Shown in pieces: positions 1 through 11,763 of a stretch of 64,000 nt of DNA. The notes below the pieces were generated by a model that saw only the letters and a program-made list of their open reading frames with translations, was not told where the DNA came from and searched no databases. A program made the translations under genes and the position numbers. Source of the DNA: Alkalihalobacillus sp. LMS6 (GTDB taxonomy: Bacteria; Bacillota; Bacilli; Bacillales; Bacillaceae_D); NCBI RefSeq assembly GCF_024362765.1, contig NZ_CP093302.1:2913564-2977563 (forward strand), given 5' to 3'. Every line of letters begins with the position of its first letter. Positions within the stretch are counted from its first letter, which is position 1.

Positions 1-341
1 AATTGCTTCGGGTTGAAATAAAATGCTGCTGCATTTAACAAGACTAACTTACCAACAGGATACCTCGCCGCGATATAGCTTGCGAGCATGCCTCCCATTG
101 AAAAGCCGATAACAAATACTTCCGTACATCGCTTCTGTAACTCTTCAAATGCCACTTCAACCGTATATACCCATTCTTCGTACGTAGCTGTTTTTAACTC
201 ATTCAACTCTTTTCCATGACCTGGCAAGACCGGGCTGTATACGACCCAGCCTTCTTGCTTTTGTAGCTCTTTGACAATCGGCTCAACTTCCCATGGATCA
301 CCAGTAAAGCCGTGAATGCATAAACACCCAATCAAACCCAT
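1..341 (-). CDS. est: Carboxylesterase (alpha/beta hydrolase), truncated by the window edge
   Basis: Only the first 113 or so codons are inside the window; the rest lies beyond base 1. The ATG at 339-341 is preceded by an AAGAGG-type SD and begins 11 bases after the stop of the upstream gene. Visible motifs are an HGFTG oxyanion-hole loop near residue 10 and the nucleophile elbow GFSMGG near residue 80, both typical of the small Bacillus carboxylesterases of the Est30/YvaK family. In relatives this gene sits directly downstream of secG, so the place fits; here an oxidoreductase gene lies between them. The likely role is hydrolysis of short acyl esters in the cytoplasm; the physiological substrate is unknown. 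Confidence 0.8.
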   Translation of the reverse strand, partial: MGLIGCLCIHGFTGDPWEVEPIVKELQKQEGWVVYSPVLPGHGKELNELKTATYEEWVYTVEVAFEELQKRCTEVFVIGFSMGGMLASYIAARYPVGKLVLLNAAAFYFNPKQ

Positions 342-352
342 CGCCTCTTTTC

Positions 353-1309
353 TTAAGATGACAGTAATGTGGATAAGCGCTCAAAGGATTTTCTTTTTTC
401 TTTGTAGTCGAACACATTCGTTAAGAGTAAAAACTGATCCGATTGTGCTTGTTCAGCAAGTTGTTCTAGCTTTTGCTTTACAGTGTCAGTTGACCCAATA
501 ATCATCCGTTTTCGGTTTTTAACAATTATTTCCTCTTCACGAACTGTTAATTGACGGTTCATTTCATAAGGAATTCGACTATCAAGTCCTTTTTCCGTTT
601 GCAAAAGCCACAAATCTTGCTGCTTAGCTAGAGATTCTGCATGCGCATCATCTTCTCCACAAATAACAAATACAGCTGTTAATGCATCTTTATGATCGCT
701 TACCGCTAAACGATACGCTTCGTGCGCTTCTTTTAATCGGTCCGGTTGAATAAAAAAGCCATGAACAAAACCTAGTCCTTTCTCTGCAGACACTGTTGCG
801 CTCCGCTCTCCTAAACCAAGTATATATAAAGATGGATTCGTAATCGGCAATGGTGAAGCGGTCATGCCAGCGTGACTTCGATTCGTTGTCCACTGCACGA
901 CTTCGTCCACTTTATCCCAGAAGCGATCCATCTCGCTGTCTTTTCCGTTCGCAAGTGCTCTCCGTATTCGCTCATTTCCACCTGGCGAACGGCCTAACCC
1001 GCCATCTATTCGATTTGGGTACATCACTTCTAATTGATTGAACATGCTCGCTACTTTATAAGCACTATACTGCGGCAGCAAAACGCCACCTGAGCCGACA
1101 CGAATTCGAGACGTTTTTGCAGCAGCTGTTGCCATCCAAAGCTCTGGAGAACTTGAGACTAGCCCCTTCGTTCCATGATGCTCAGCAAACCAATAGCGTT
1201 CGTATCCTAGTTGCTCCGCTCGAATGACAAGATCAACTGTTTGTTGTGCTGTTTCTTCCACTGTTTTCCCTATTGACGTAGGGACTTGATCTAAAATACT
1301 CAAACGCAC
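353..1309 (-). CDS. LLM-class flavin-dependent oxidoreductase (bacterial luciferase-like)
   Basis: This 318-residue protein has the features of the single-component luciferase-like monooxygenase family (YwcH/YddN type). Its N-terminus reads LSILDQVP, followed by a WFAEHH motif near residue 40, a RIRVGSGGVLLP segment near residues 68-79 and an RIDGGLGRSPGG loop. Members bind FMN, reduced by a partner, and oxygenate diverse small molecules; the substrate cannot be read from sequence. The start is GTG at 1307-1309 with AGAGGTGA about 7 bases upstream. The gene lies after the secG terminator and 11 bases before the esterase gene, so the two are probably cotranscribed. I saw no clear promoter in the short gap upstream. 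Confidence 0.85.
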   Translation of the reverse strand: MRLSILDQVPTSIGKTVEETAQQTVDLVIRAEQLGYERYWFAEHHGTKGLVSSSPELWMATAAAKTSRIRVGSGGVLLPQYSAYKVASMFNQLEVMYPNRIDGGLGRSPGGNERIRRALANGKDSEMDRFWDKVDEVVQWTTNRSHAGMTASPLPITNPSLYILGLGERSATVSAEKGLGFVHGFFIQPDRLKEAHEAYRLAVSDHKDALTAVFVICGEDDAHAESLAKQQDLWLLQTEKGLDSRIPYEMNRQLTVREEEIIVKNRKRMIIGSTDTVKQKLEQLAEQAQSDQFLLLTNVFDYKEKRKSFERLSTLLSS

Positions 1310-1363
1310 GCAACATTCACCTCTTCATGCGAAGTTTTCCTCTTTTTGACCATTTTCAAACAC

Positions 1364-1393
1364 AAAAAACGTCTGGATGAATGTCCAGACGTT
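1364..1393 (-). terminator. Rho-independent terminator of secG
   Basis: A 10-bp perfect stem (1368-1377 with 1384-1393) and six-base loop are followed on the minus strand by a T-run (complement of 1364-1369). It separates secG from the oxidoreductase-esterase pair. Confidence 0.85.
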
Positions 1394-1402
1394 CGGTTCT
1401 TC

Positions 1403-1633
1403 TTATAGGAAATACGCATTTGCTGCTGTTAATACAAAAAATAATACAGCTAGCACAATAGTCGCTCGATGCAAAACCGCCTCAAGACCTCGCGCTTTCT
1501 GCTTTCCAAGTAACTGCTCTGCTCCACCAGAAATCGCTCCAGCTAAACCAGAACTACGACCTGGCTGAAGTAAAACAACAGTAACAAGTAAAACAGATAC
1601 GATAATTAACGCAATCATTAAAAACAGTTGCAT
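1403..1633 (-). CDS. secG: Preprotein translocase subunit SecG
   Basis: A 76-residue membrane protein with two hydrophobic helices (about residues 3-22 and 53-74) joined by a loop carrying [20 protein letters not shown], the typical SecG signature. It is an accessory subunit of the SecYEG channel and helps SecA-driven export; secA itself is at 46.9-49.5 kb. The ATG start has a GGAGGTG SD 5 to 6 bases upstream. A sigma-A-like promoter lies just upstream and a terminator just downstream, so it looks like a single-gene transcription unit. Confidence 0.95.
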   Translation of the reverse strand: MQLFLMIALIIVSVLLVTVVLLQPGRSSGLAGAISGGAEQLLGKQKARGLEAVLHRATIVLAVLFFVLTAANAYFL

Positions 1634-1666
1634 CCCTACACCTCCGTAAACACATTCAATAGGATT

Positions 1667-1695
1667 ATCTTAACATAGTGAATAGATCAAGACAA
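1667..1695 (-). promoter_or_regulatory. Putative sigma-A promoter of secG
   Basis: On the minus strand, TTGTCT (1690-1695) and TAAGAT (1667-1672) are separated by 17 bases, at a suitable distance upstream of the secG start. This is read by eye only. Confidence 0.55.
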
Positions 1696-1699
1696 GGGG

Positions 1700-2146
1700 T
1701 TATTTTTTCAGTAATGCTTGCTTCGTTACCCAGTAATCCAAGGTATGCTTTTCGTTCTTTAACTGAAACTGCACAGGCGAGACAATGGTTGCATAAGGCG
1801 CTTGGTCTTCTTTGACCTGCCTGACTTTGCCTTCAAATATAGCTTGCCCCTCTTCTGTTCGAACATATCTTAGCTCCAGTAGAATATCAAATGCTTTAGG
1901 TGGCAGAACAAGGAGAAGCGTTGCCTTTTTCGTTTTTTTCGCAAATAAGACAGAACTTGAACGTTCCCATAAAGCAATCCGAATCGTACGTTCATCCATT
2001 TTCAATAACTCTCCTACACTTAGCAACGCTTTATAAGGAAAGCCTTTATCATTAACCGTTACGAAATAAATGGCTATCTCGGTTTTCTCTTTAAGATTTT
2101 TTCCGTTTAGAAAGTGTTCAACCTCAACAGGTAAATCATGATTCAT
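1700..2146 (-). CDS. Pyridoxamine 5'-phosphate oxidase-fold protein
   Basis: A 148-residue protein whose layout (KTEIAIYFVTVNDKGFPYKALLSVGEL, here described by its ends KTEIAIYFVT and LLSVGELL, then LRIALWERSS-like strands) resembles the split-barrel FMN-binding pyridoxamine-phosphate-oxidase superfamily. I do not recognise a specific characterised member. The ATG at 2144-2146 has a strong GGAGGGG SD. It overlaps the end of ubiX by 11 bases, so the two are translationally coupled. A neighbour that makes prenylated FMN makes a flavin-binding role plausible, but that is inference. It could also be a general stress or heme-handling member of the fold. Confidence 0.6.
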   Translation of the reverse strand: MNHDLPVEVEHFLNGKNLKEKTEIAIYFVTVNDKGFPYKALLSVGELLKMDERTIRIALWERSSSVLFAKKTKKATLLLVLPPKAFDILLELRYVRTEEGQAIFEGKVRQVKEDQAPYATIVSPVQFQLKNEKHTLDYWVTKQALLKK

Positions 2147-2705
2147 CTTTCAACCCCTCCCAACGTTTCGCAGACTGGTGTTCAATGCCAAACTGATCAA
2201 GCGCTCGATAAACTATGTGTTCAATGAGATCATCAATCGTTTGAGGTTGATTGTAAAAAGCAGGCATAGGCGGGAAAATTGTCACACCCATCCTTGACAA
2301 CTCAGTCATATTTTCAAGATGAATGGTATTAAGAGGCGTCTCTCTCGTCATTAACAGTAACTGTTTTCGTTCTTTTAACATGACATCAGCTGCCCTAGCA
2401 ATTAAGTTATCCGCTAAACCTGTACGAATGGCTGCCAACGTTTTCATCGAACACGGCACGATGATCATTCCATCTACACGTTTTGATCCACTTGAAATCG
2501 ATGCAGCTTGATCTTCGCTCCCATACGTATAGTCTGCAAGCGCCTTTACATCCTTTACGCTATAGGACGTTTCTTGTGCAATCGTAACGGCTGCCCATTT
2601 CGACAAGATAAGATGCGTTTCAATCTTTAATTCTTTTAACGTTTTTAAAAGTTTTATCGCAATGGGTGCACCTGTAGCACCTGTTACGCCAATAATCAAC
2701 TTCAT
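2136..2705 (-). CDS. ubiX: UbiX-type flavin prenyltransferase
   Basis: UbiX/Pad1 proteins attach a dimethylallyl group to reduced FMN to make prenyl-FMN, the cofactor of UbiD decarboxylases. The protein starts MKLIIGVTGATGAPIA, the canonical flavin-binding GxTGA loop, and carries VPCSMKTLAAI near residue 85 and LMTRETPLN near residue 120, which are family hallmarks. I chose the ATG at 2703-2705, with TAGGAGAG upstream, over an in-frame start six codons earlier. About 189 residues is the normal length. No ubiD-like gene is next to it; the only partner is the downstream split-barrel protein. A promoter is visible at 2739-2766. Confidence 0.9.
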   Translation of the reverse strand: MKLIIGVTGATGAPIAIKLLKTLKELKIETHLILSKWAAVTIAQETSYSVKDVKALADYTYGSEDQAASISSGSKRVDGMIIVPCSMKTLAAIRTGLADNLIARAADVMLKERKQLLLMTRETPLNTIHLENMTELSRMGVTIFPPMPAFYNQPQTIDDLIEHIVYRALDQFGIEHQSAKRWEGLKDES

Positions 2706-2738
2706 AATAACTCTCCTATACACGACCGTCTTTCCTCT

Positions 2739-2766
2739 ATTATAGCTTGGACTTGAGCATTAACAA
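2739..2766 (-). promoter_or_regulatory. Putative sigma-A promoter of ubiX
   Basis: On the minus strand TTGTTA (2761-2766), a 16-base spacer and a perfect TATAAT (2739-2744) precede ubiX. Confidence 0.65.
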
Positions 2767-2820
2767 AAGTCATCCGTACTACTTCTTAACATCTGAAAAT
2801 TCCTAACTTTTTCAAAGCAA

Positions 2821-2849
2821 TTAAATTCCTTTTAACATTATGCTAATAT
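2821..2849 (+). promoter_or_regulatory. Putative PhoP box and -10 of the alkaline phosphatase gene
   Basis: Two TT(A/T)ACA-like half sites, TTAAAT (2821-2826) and TTAACA (2832-2837), are 11 bases apart, the spacing typical of Bacillus PhoP boxes. TAATAT at 2844-2849 could be the -10; no good -35 is present, as expected for PhoP-activated promoters. More TTAACA-like words lie at 2759-2764 and 2786-2791, but not in the 11-base phase. Confidence 0.45.
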
Positions 2850-2891
2850 AGAAATATAAGGACGTTTATCCAAATTTAGGGGGAATGATTT

Positions 2892-4304
2892 TTGAAGAAA
2901 CATGCGGGTTATTTTACTGCGTTCGCTGTAACCGCTTTAATGGTGGTTGGATGTTCAGATCAAGAAACAGCTCAAGAAAGTGACACAGACGCTGAAAACG
3001 ATCGACCTCAAAATGTCATTATGATGATTGGAGATGGATTAGGGTTTGGCCAGATTGAAATCGCTCGTTTGCTTGAATATGGCAAAGAAGGCGAGTTACA
3101 TATGGAATCCCTTGATCACACAGCGCTAATGCGTACATATTCAGCTAATCAATGGGTGACCGATTCTGCTGCTGCGGGAACGGGCATTGCGACGTCGACG
3201 AAAACGGATAACGGAATGATTGGCGTTGATCCAGACATGCAACCAGTTGAAAGCATCTTGCGTCTTTTCCAAGACGAGGGTAAAAAAGTTGGCGTGATCT
3301 CAAATAATACCGTTACCGACGCAACACCAGCAGCATTTACAGCAAGTGTAGAAAGTCGTGATGGACAAGCTGACATTGCCAAGCAAATGTTTGAAAACGA
3401 ATACGACCTTTTACTCGGTGGAGGAGCAGAATACTTCTCTCCAGAACGGCAAGATGGACGAGACCTTGTCGCCGAATTTGAGGAAAACGACTATACCGTT
3501 GTGACTGATCGTGATGCGTTACATGAAGTAGACTCAGCAGATCGCTTGCTCGGATTGTTTCATGATTCTTACATGAACTATAAAGCAGATTTAGACCTTA
3601 AAGACTCGAACGAGCCAAGTTTAAATGAAATGTCCGCGTCAGCTTTAGATCTACTTGAAAATGATGAAGAAGGCTTTTTTCTAATGATTGAAGGTGCGCG
3701 AATTGATCATGCTGCTCATGCTGCAGATGTATCCGGCGTATGGCAAGAAACGATTGAGTTTGATAATACGGTAAAAGATGTAATGGATTGGGTTGATGGG
3801 CGCGATGATACCTTACTCGTCGTTTTAGCAGATCACGAAACAATGGGTATGGCCGCATCTGAAGTGATGGATAAAGAAGGACTTCGAAGTGTCTCCGCTT
3901 CACCAGAATATATGGTGCAGCAGTTTACATTTCAAGAAGACGAAGGTAAGTATGATACAGACAGCGTGAAAACTACAGTGGAAGAATATGCTGGCATAAC
4001 GTTAACAAATGATGAGCTTGACGCATTTAATGGGTACATTTATGACGAGAACAACGAACTAAAACCCCTTCATGAGCAAGCTTGGGAGATTGGAAGTTTT
4101 ATCGCAAATCATTACCAAGTAGGTGTGATGAATCGTGATATACGCGAGGCCAGTGCAACTGGTGGACATAGTGGGAATATGATTCCTGTGTTTGCCCAAG
4201 GTCCTGGAGCCGAGCGGTTTAACGGTGTTCTCGACAATACAGATATTTCACAAATCATTACGGACATCACTGATTCTCAAGAACCAGGATCTTTAATGGA
4301 ATAA
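2892..4304 (+). CDS. phoA: Alkaline phosphatase, predicted lipoprotein
   Basis: A 470-residue alkaline phosphatase that releases phosphate from organic esters outside the membrane. Seen: metal-binding D48 in MMIGDGLGFGQ, the nucleophile S92 in VTDSAAAGTGIATSTKT, the HAAHAADVSG segment, the ADHETMGM motif and a C-terminal ATGGHSGNMIPVFA with the last metal ligand. The first 21 residues form a signal with lipobox VVGC, so Cys21 is probably lipidated and anchors the enzyme to the outer membrane face. Start is TTG at 2892-2894 after TTAGGGGG. It is the only plus-strand gene in the first 13 kb, with a possible PhoP box upstream, which suggests phosphate-starvation control. It interrupts the B. subtilis-like gene order. 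Confidence 0.92.
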   Translation: MKKHAGYFTAFAVTALMVVGCSDQETAQESDTDAENDRPQNVIMMIGDGLGFGQIEIARLLEYGKEGELHMESLDHTALMRTYSANQWVTDSAAAGTGIATSTKTDNGMIGVDPDMQPVESILRLFQDEGKKVGVISNNTVTDATPAAFTASVESRDGQADIAKQMFENEYDLLLGGGAEYFSPERQDGRDLVAEFEENDYTVVTDRDALHEVDSADRLLGLFHDSYMNYKADLDLKDSNEPSLNEMSASALDLLENDEEGFFLMIEGARIDHAAHAADVSGVWQETIEFDNTVKDVMDWVDGRDDTLLVVLADHETMGMAASEVMDKEGLRSVSASPEYMVQQFTFQEDEGKYDTDSVKTTVEEYAGITLTNDELDAFNGYIYDENNELKPLHEQAWEIGSFIANHYQVGVMNRDIREASATGGHSGNMIPVFAQGPGAERFNGVLDNTDISQIITDITDSQEPGSLME

Positions 4305-4353
4305 GAGAATAGGCTGAGTGCCTATTATATATGCTTTTTTTTGAAAAAGGTAC

Positions 4354-4405
4354 AAAAAAAGCATCAGACGGACGCTCTAAAAAGAGTCGACATCTGATGC
4401 TTTTA
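4354..4405. terminator. Bidirectional terminator between phoA and eno
   Basis: Stem arms AGCATCAGA (4360-4368) and TCTGATGCT (4393-4401) are flanked by an A-run on the left and a T-run on the right, so the hairpin can end both the convergent phoA and eno transcripts. Confidence 0.85.
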
Positions 4406-4416
4406 TTCATTTCAAC

Positions 4417-5709
<1,293 letters not shown>

Positions 5710-5729
5710 TTACGTCACTCCTAAAAATA

Positions 5730-8032
<2,303 letters not shown>

Positions 8033-8038
8033 TTAAGA

Positions 8039-9223
8039 TTACTTATCAGATAGTGCGACAACGCCTGGAAGGTCTTTTCCTTCCATAAACTCAAGGCTTG
8101 CTCCGCCTCCTGTTGAAATATGGCTCATTTTTTCTGCTAAGCCGAATTTCTCAACGGCCGCAGCAGAATCGCCGCCACCGATAACAGAATACGTTCCTTC
8201 TGCTTCTGCTAGTGCATCTGCAATTGCTTTTGTTCCTTTTGCGAATGACTCAAGCTCGAATACACCCATTGGTCCATTCCAGATGACAAGCTTTGATTCT
8301 TTTAATACATTTGCATATGTTTTTGCCGTTTTTGGTCCAATGTCTAGCGCTTCCCAGTCAGCTGGAATCTCTGTAATGGCAACTTCTTTCTTGTTCGCAT
8401 CATCAGAGAAATCATCTGCAACAATGACATCTTCTGGCATATAGAAGTTTACGCCTTTGTCTTTCGCTTTTTGCATCAACTGATTGGCTAAATCGATTTT
8501 ATCTTCTTCTAAAAGGGATTTGCCTACTTCATGGCCTTGAGCTTTAACGAACGTGTACGCTAAACCACCGCCAATAATGAGGTTGTCCACTTTATCTAGT
8601 AAGTGGTCGATCACACCGATTTTGTCTTTGACTTTTGCTCCACCGATCACCGCAGTGAAAGGACGCTCAGGTGTTTCTAATGCTTTTCCTAACACATCAA
8701 GTTCTTTTTCCATTAAAAATCCTGCAGCTGATGGTAAGTATTGCGCAATGCCTTCAGTTGACGCGTGAGCACGGTGAGCCGCACCAAACGCATCGTTTAC
8801 ATAAAGGTCTGCTACGTTTGCAAATGCTTTTGCAAGTTCCGCATCATTTTTTTCTTCACCAGGGTAGAAACGTACATTTTCAAGAACCGCAATGTCACCA
8901 TTGTTCATGGATGATACTGCTTTCTCTACTTCTGAACCATGTGCTTCTTTTACAGCTTGAACCTTTTGCCCTAAAAGTTCACCTAAACGCTTGGCTACTG
9001 GGGCTAAGCGCAACTCTTCAACTACTTCACCTTTTGGACGACCAAGGTGGCTAGCAAGCAACACTTTTGCGCCTTGCTCTTTTAAGTATTGAATCGTCGG
9101 GATTGCCGCTTTGATTCTCGTTTCGTCTGTAATTGCGCCATCTTTCATCGGTACGTTGAAGTCAACGCGACAGAAAACAATTTTTCCTTGTAATTCATAA
9201 TCATGAAGGGTTTTTTTATTCAT
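8039..9223 (-). CDS. pgk: Phosphoglycerate kinase
   Basis: Makes ATP from 1,3-bisphosphoglycerate. The 394-residue protein has the signature [11 protein letters not shown] near residue 20, SHLGRPKG near 60, the hinge and nucleotide region with [13 protein letters not shown] and the C-terminal [14 protein letters not shown] loop with [12 protein letters not shown]. It follows gapA after an 82-base gap that contains a strong hairpin, and precedes tpiA in the same operon. The ATG has a TAGGAGG SD. Confidence 0.98.
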   Translation of the reverse strand: MNKKTLHDYELQGKIVFCRVDFNVPMKDGAITDETRIKAAIPTIQYLKEQGAKVLLASHLGRPKGEVVEELRLAPVAKRLGELLGQKVQAVKEAHGSEVEKAVSSMNNGDIAVLENVRFYPGEEKNDAELAKAFANVADLYVNDAFGAAHRAHASTEGIAQYLPSAAGFLMEKELDVLGKALETPERPFTAVIGGAKVKDKIGVIDHLLDKVDNLIIGGGLAYTFVKAQGHEVGKSLLEEDKIDLANQLMQKAKDKGVNFYMPEDVIVADDFSDDANKKEVAITEIPADWEALDIGPKTAKTYANVLKESKLVIWNGPMGVFELESFAKGTKAIADALAEAEGTYSVIGGGDSAAAVEKFGLAEKMSHISTGGGASLEFMEGKDLPGVVALSDK

Positions 9224-9259
9224 GAGTTACCTCCTAGTAAGTCTTGCAGACAGCGCAAA

Positions 9260-9284
9260 GGAGGGAGGCAACGAGCCTTCCTCC
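9260..9284 (-). promoter_or_regulatory. Intercistronic hairpin between gapA and pgk
   Basis: GC-rich 10-bp stem (9260-9269 with 9275-9284, one G-U pair) just after the gapA stop. Only three T follow on the minus strand, so it is not a full terminator. It may protect the gapA 3' end or attenuate read-through, which would give the higher gapA than pgk transcript level known from B. subtilis. The effect is inferred. Confidence 0.6.
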
Positions 9285-9305
9285 TATCACTTGTCTATTT
9301 TAAAC

Positions 9306-10316
<1,011 letters not shown>

Positions 10317-10343
10317 TTATTTCCTCCTAGTCAATCATTTATG

Positions 10344-10363
10344 AAAAAGGGAATTCCCTTTTT
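10344..10363 (-). promoter_or_regulatory. Hairpin between cggR stop and gapA (candidate mRNA processing/stability element)
   Basis: An 8-bp perfect stem AAAAAGGG/CCCTTTTT around the loop AATT begins immediately after the cggR stop codon. In B. subtilis the cggR-gapA transcript is cleaved near the end of cggR and a stem-loop stabilises the gapA part; this hairpin is in the matching place. Function here is inferred. A weak terminator is the alternative. Confidence 0.55.
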
Positions 10364-10364
10364 T

Positions 10365-11387
10365 TCAAGCTTTGTGTTGCAAAAGTTCCTTAGCTGCAGC
10401 TTCGTCTGTCACGAGTACATCACTTGGGCGATGTTTCATAAACGCAAGAATTGCATTTGCCTTTGATTTCCCACCCGCTACAGAGATAACATGCTTCCCT
10501 TCTAACTCGTTGAGCTGAAGACCAATCGTCCGTTGTTTATAGATGATTTTTCCTGAAGCATCAAAGTAGTAACCGAATGCTTCTGCTACAGCTTGTTCCC
10601 GCTCTAGCGTTTCCATAAACAGATCTTTTGAATGACGTCTTGTTGCCATTCGCTGCGCGTCGCCAATTCCATGTATGACTACGGCAGAAGATTTAATCAC
10701 TTCTAGAATATCCTTTACGGTTGGTTCTAATACAAGCGATCGATAGGCATCTTCACTTAACTGATCTGGAACATGTAATAAGCGGTAAGCGGCACCTGTT
10801 CGTCTAGCAAATTCAGCACTAATTGTGTTTGCCTGAATCTCCACTTTTTCGCCAAGTCCGCCTCTTGCAGGGACAAATGTTGTAGAAGCGAGCGTTTCAT
10901 TTCGCTCAGCCATATTCGCTACAGCTGCCAATGTTGTTCCACCCATTACAGCAAGAACATCATTTTCTTCAGCAATTGCTTGAATCTCTTTCATACAGGC
11001 TCTTCCTAGCTCTTGCTTGACCCATTCGTCATCATCACTGTTGCCAGCAACGACAATAACACGTGTCAAACCTAAGTGTGTAGCTAAGCGTTCTTCTAAA
11101 TGAGTGAGACCTAACAATTCAGCGACAACTTCTTCAAGCTCTGTAAAAACAGCTTCGCCATGTGCCGTAAGCGTCATACCTGCTGTACTAAGGTCAATCA
11201 ACCCTTGATCTTTCAGAAGTGTGACTTCACCTCTAACAATTCGTTCAGATAGCTGCATATTCGTTGCTAATCCACGCCGACCAATCGGTTGCATTAAGCG
11301 AATCGATTGTAAAAACCGATATCGTTTTAACATCGTTTGCATCAGGTCAGGCACTAAATGCTGTTGCAATTTCAATAACGAACGAAT
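10365..11387 (-). CDS. cggR: Central glycolytic genes regulator CggR (apparent ATT start)
   Basis: SorC/DeoR-type repressor of the gapA operon, inactivated by fructose 1,6-bisphosphate. An N-terminal helix-turn-helix (PIGRRGLATNMQLSERIVRG region, about residues 38-58) precedes a sugar-phosphate-binding domain with AVMGGTTLAAVA and FVPARGGLGE. No ATG, GTG or TTG fits the start. A perfect GGAGGTGAT lies 7 bases before ATT at 11385-11387, that codon corresponds by position to the first Met of the B. subtilis protein as I remember it, and it gives 340 residues, the usual length. The longer open frame would run through the operator. I therefore call a rare ATT start, as known for infC. First gene of the operon. 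Confidence 0.92.
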   Translation of the reverse strand: MRSLLKLQQHLVPDLMQTMLKRYRFLQSIRLMQPIGRRGLATNMQLSERIVRGEVTLLKDQGLIDLSTAGMTLTAHGEAVFTELEEVVAELLGLTHLEERLATHLGLTRVIVVAGNSDDDEWVKQELGRACMKEIQAIAEENDVLAVMGGTTLAAVANMAERNETLASTTFVPARGGLGEKVEIQANTISAEFARRTGAAYRLLHVPDQLSEDAYRSLVLEPTVKDILEVIKSSAVVIHGIGDAQRMATRRHSKDLFMETLEREQAVAEAFGYYFDASGKIIYKQRTIGLQLNELEGKHVISVAGGKSKANAILAFMKHRPSDVLVTDEAAAKELLQHKA

Positions 11388-11408
11388 GACATCACCTCCA
11401 ACAACCGG

Positions 11409-11444
11409 GACGTAAATTGTCCACCTGTGACATATTGTGTCCCG
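11409..11444 (-). promoter_or_regulatory. Tandem CggR operator
   Basis: On the minus strand: CGGGAC, six bases, TGTC, four bases, GTGGAC, six bases, CGTC. This matches the B. subtilis operator layout CGGGACN6TGTCN4CGGGACN6TGTC, with the second repeat degenerate. It lies between the promoter and the cggR start, so repressor bound here would block elongation. Confidence 0.85.
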
Positions 11445-11475
11445 ACAAGGGTAAAAAAAGATCACTTACGCTTGT

Positions 11476-11504
11476 ATTTTAACAAGGAAGTGATAATTAA
11501 ACAA
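11476..11504 (-). promoter_or_regulatory. Sigma-A promoter of the cggR-gapA-pgk-tpiA-gpmI-eno operon
   Basis: TTGTTT (11499-11504), 17-base spacer, TAAAAT (11476-11481) on the minus strand. The predicted start falls just before the CggR operator. The -35 abuts the 3' end of the glutaredoxin-like gene. Confidence 0.75.
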
Positions 11505-11505
11505 G

Positions 11506-11763
11506 CTAAAGTACTTGAATTTCTTTTTGTATCCGCTTTAATTGAGCATCAAGTTTATTTGCGTCAAGTTGACCGTACCCGAGTTCATATTCTCCGTAGT
11601 AGACAACTGGAATCATAAGTTGATATTTTTCTAATAACGCATCATCGGAATAGATATCGATTTTTTCGATGACTAGTTGATATTCTTCAGCAACTTGTTG
11701 CACTTCTTCAAAGCCTTTTTCGCACAAAGGGCAGTGGTCTTTTGTATAAAACACTAAATTCAT
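11506..11763 (-). CDS. Glutaredoxin-like thiol-disulfide protein
   Basis: An 85-residue thioredoxin-fold protein with an N-terminal redox motif in FYTKDHCPLCEKG (CPLC at residues 11-14) and a later IPVVYYGEYELGYG segment with the cis-proline, as in the small glutaredoxin-like (DUF836) family. It probably reduces or isomerises cytoplasmic disulfides; no target is known. It overlaps the rpoN stop by four bases (ATGA), and AAAGGA precedes its ATG. B. subtilis also has a small gene of this kind in the cggR/sigL neighbourhood. Confidence 0.8.
   Translation of the reverse strand: MNLVFYTKDHCPLCEKGFEEVQQVAEEYQLVIEKIDIYSDDALLEKYQLMIPVVYYGEYELGYGQLDANKLDAQLKRIQKEIQVL

Noticed and set aside
11388-11465. 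N-terminal extension of CggR from GTG at 11463-11465
   Set aside because: The extension encodes the operator and transcript leader, has no SD at the GTG, and lies upstream of a perfect SD that serves the ATT codon.
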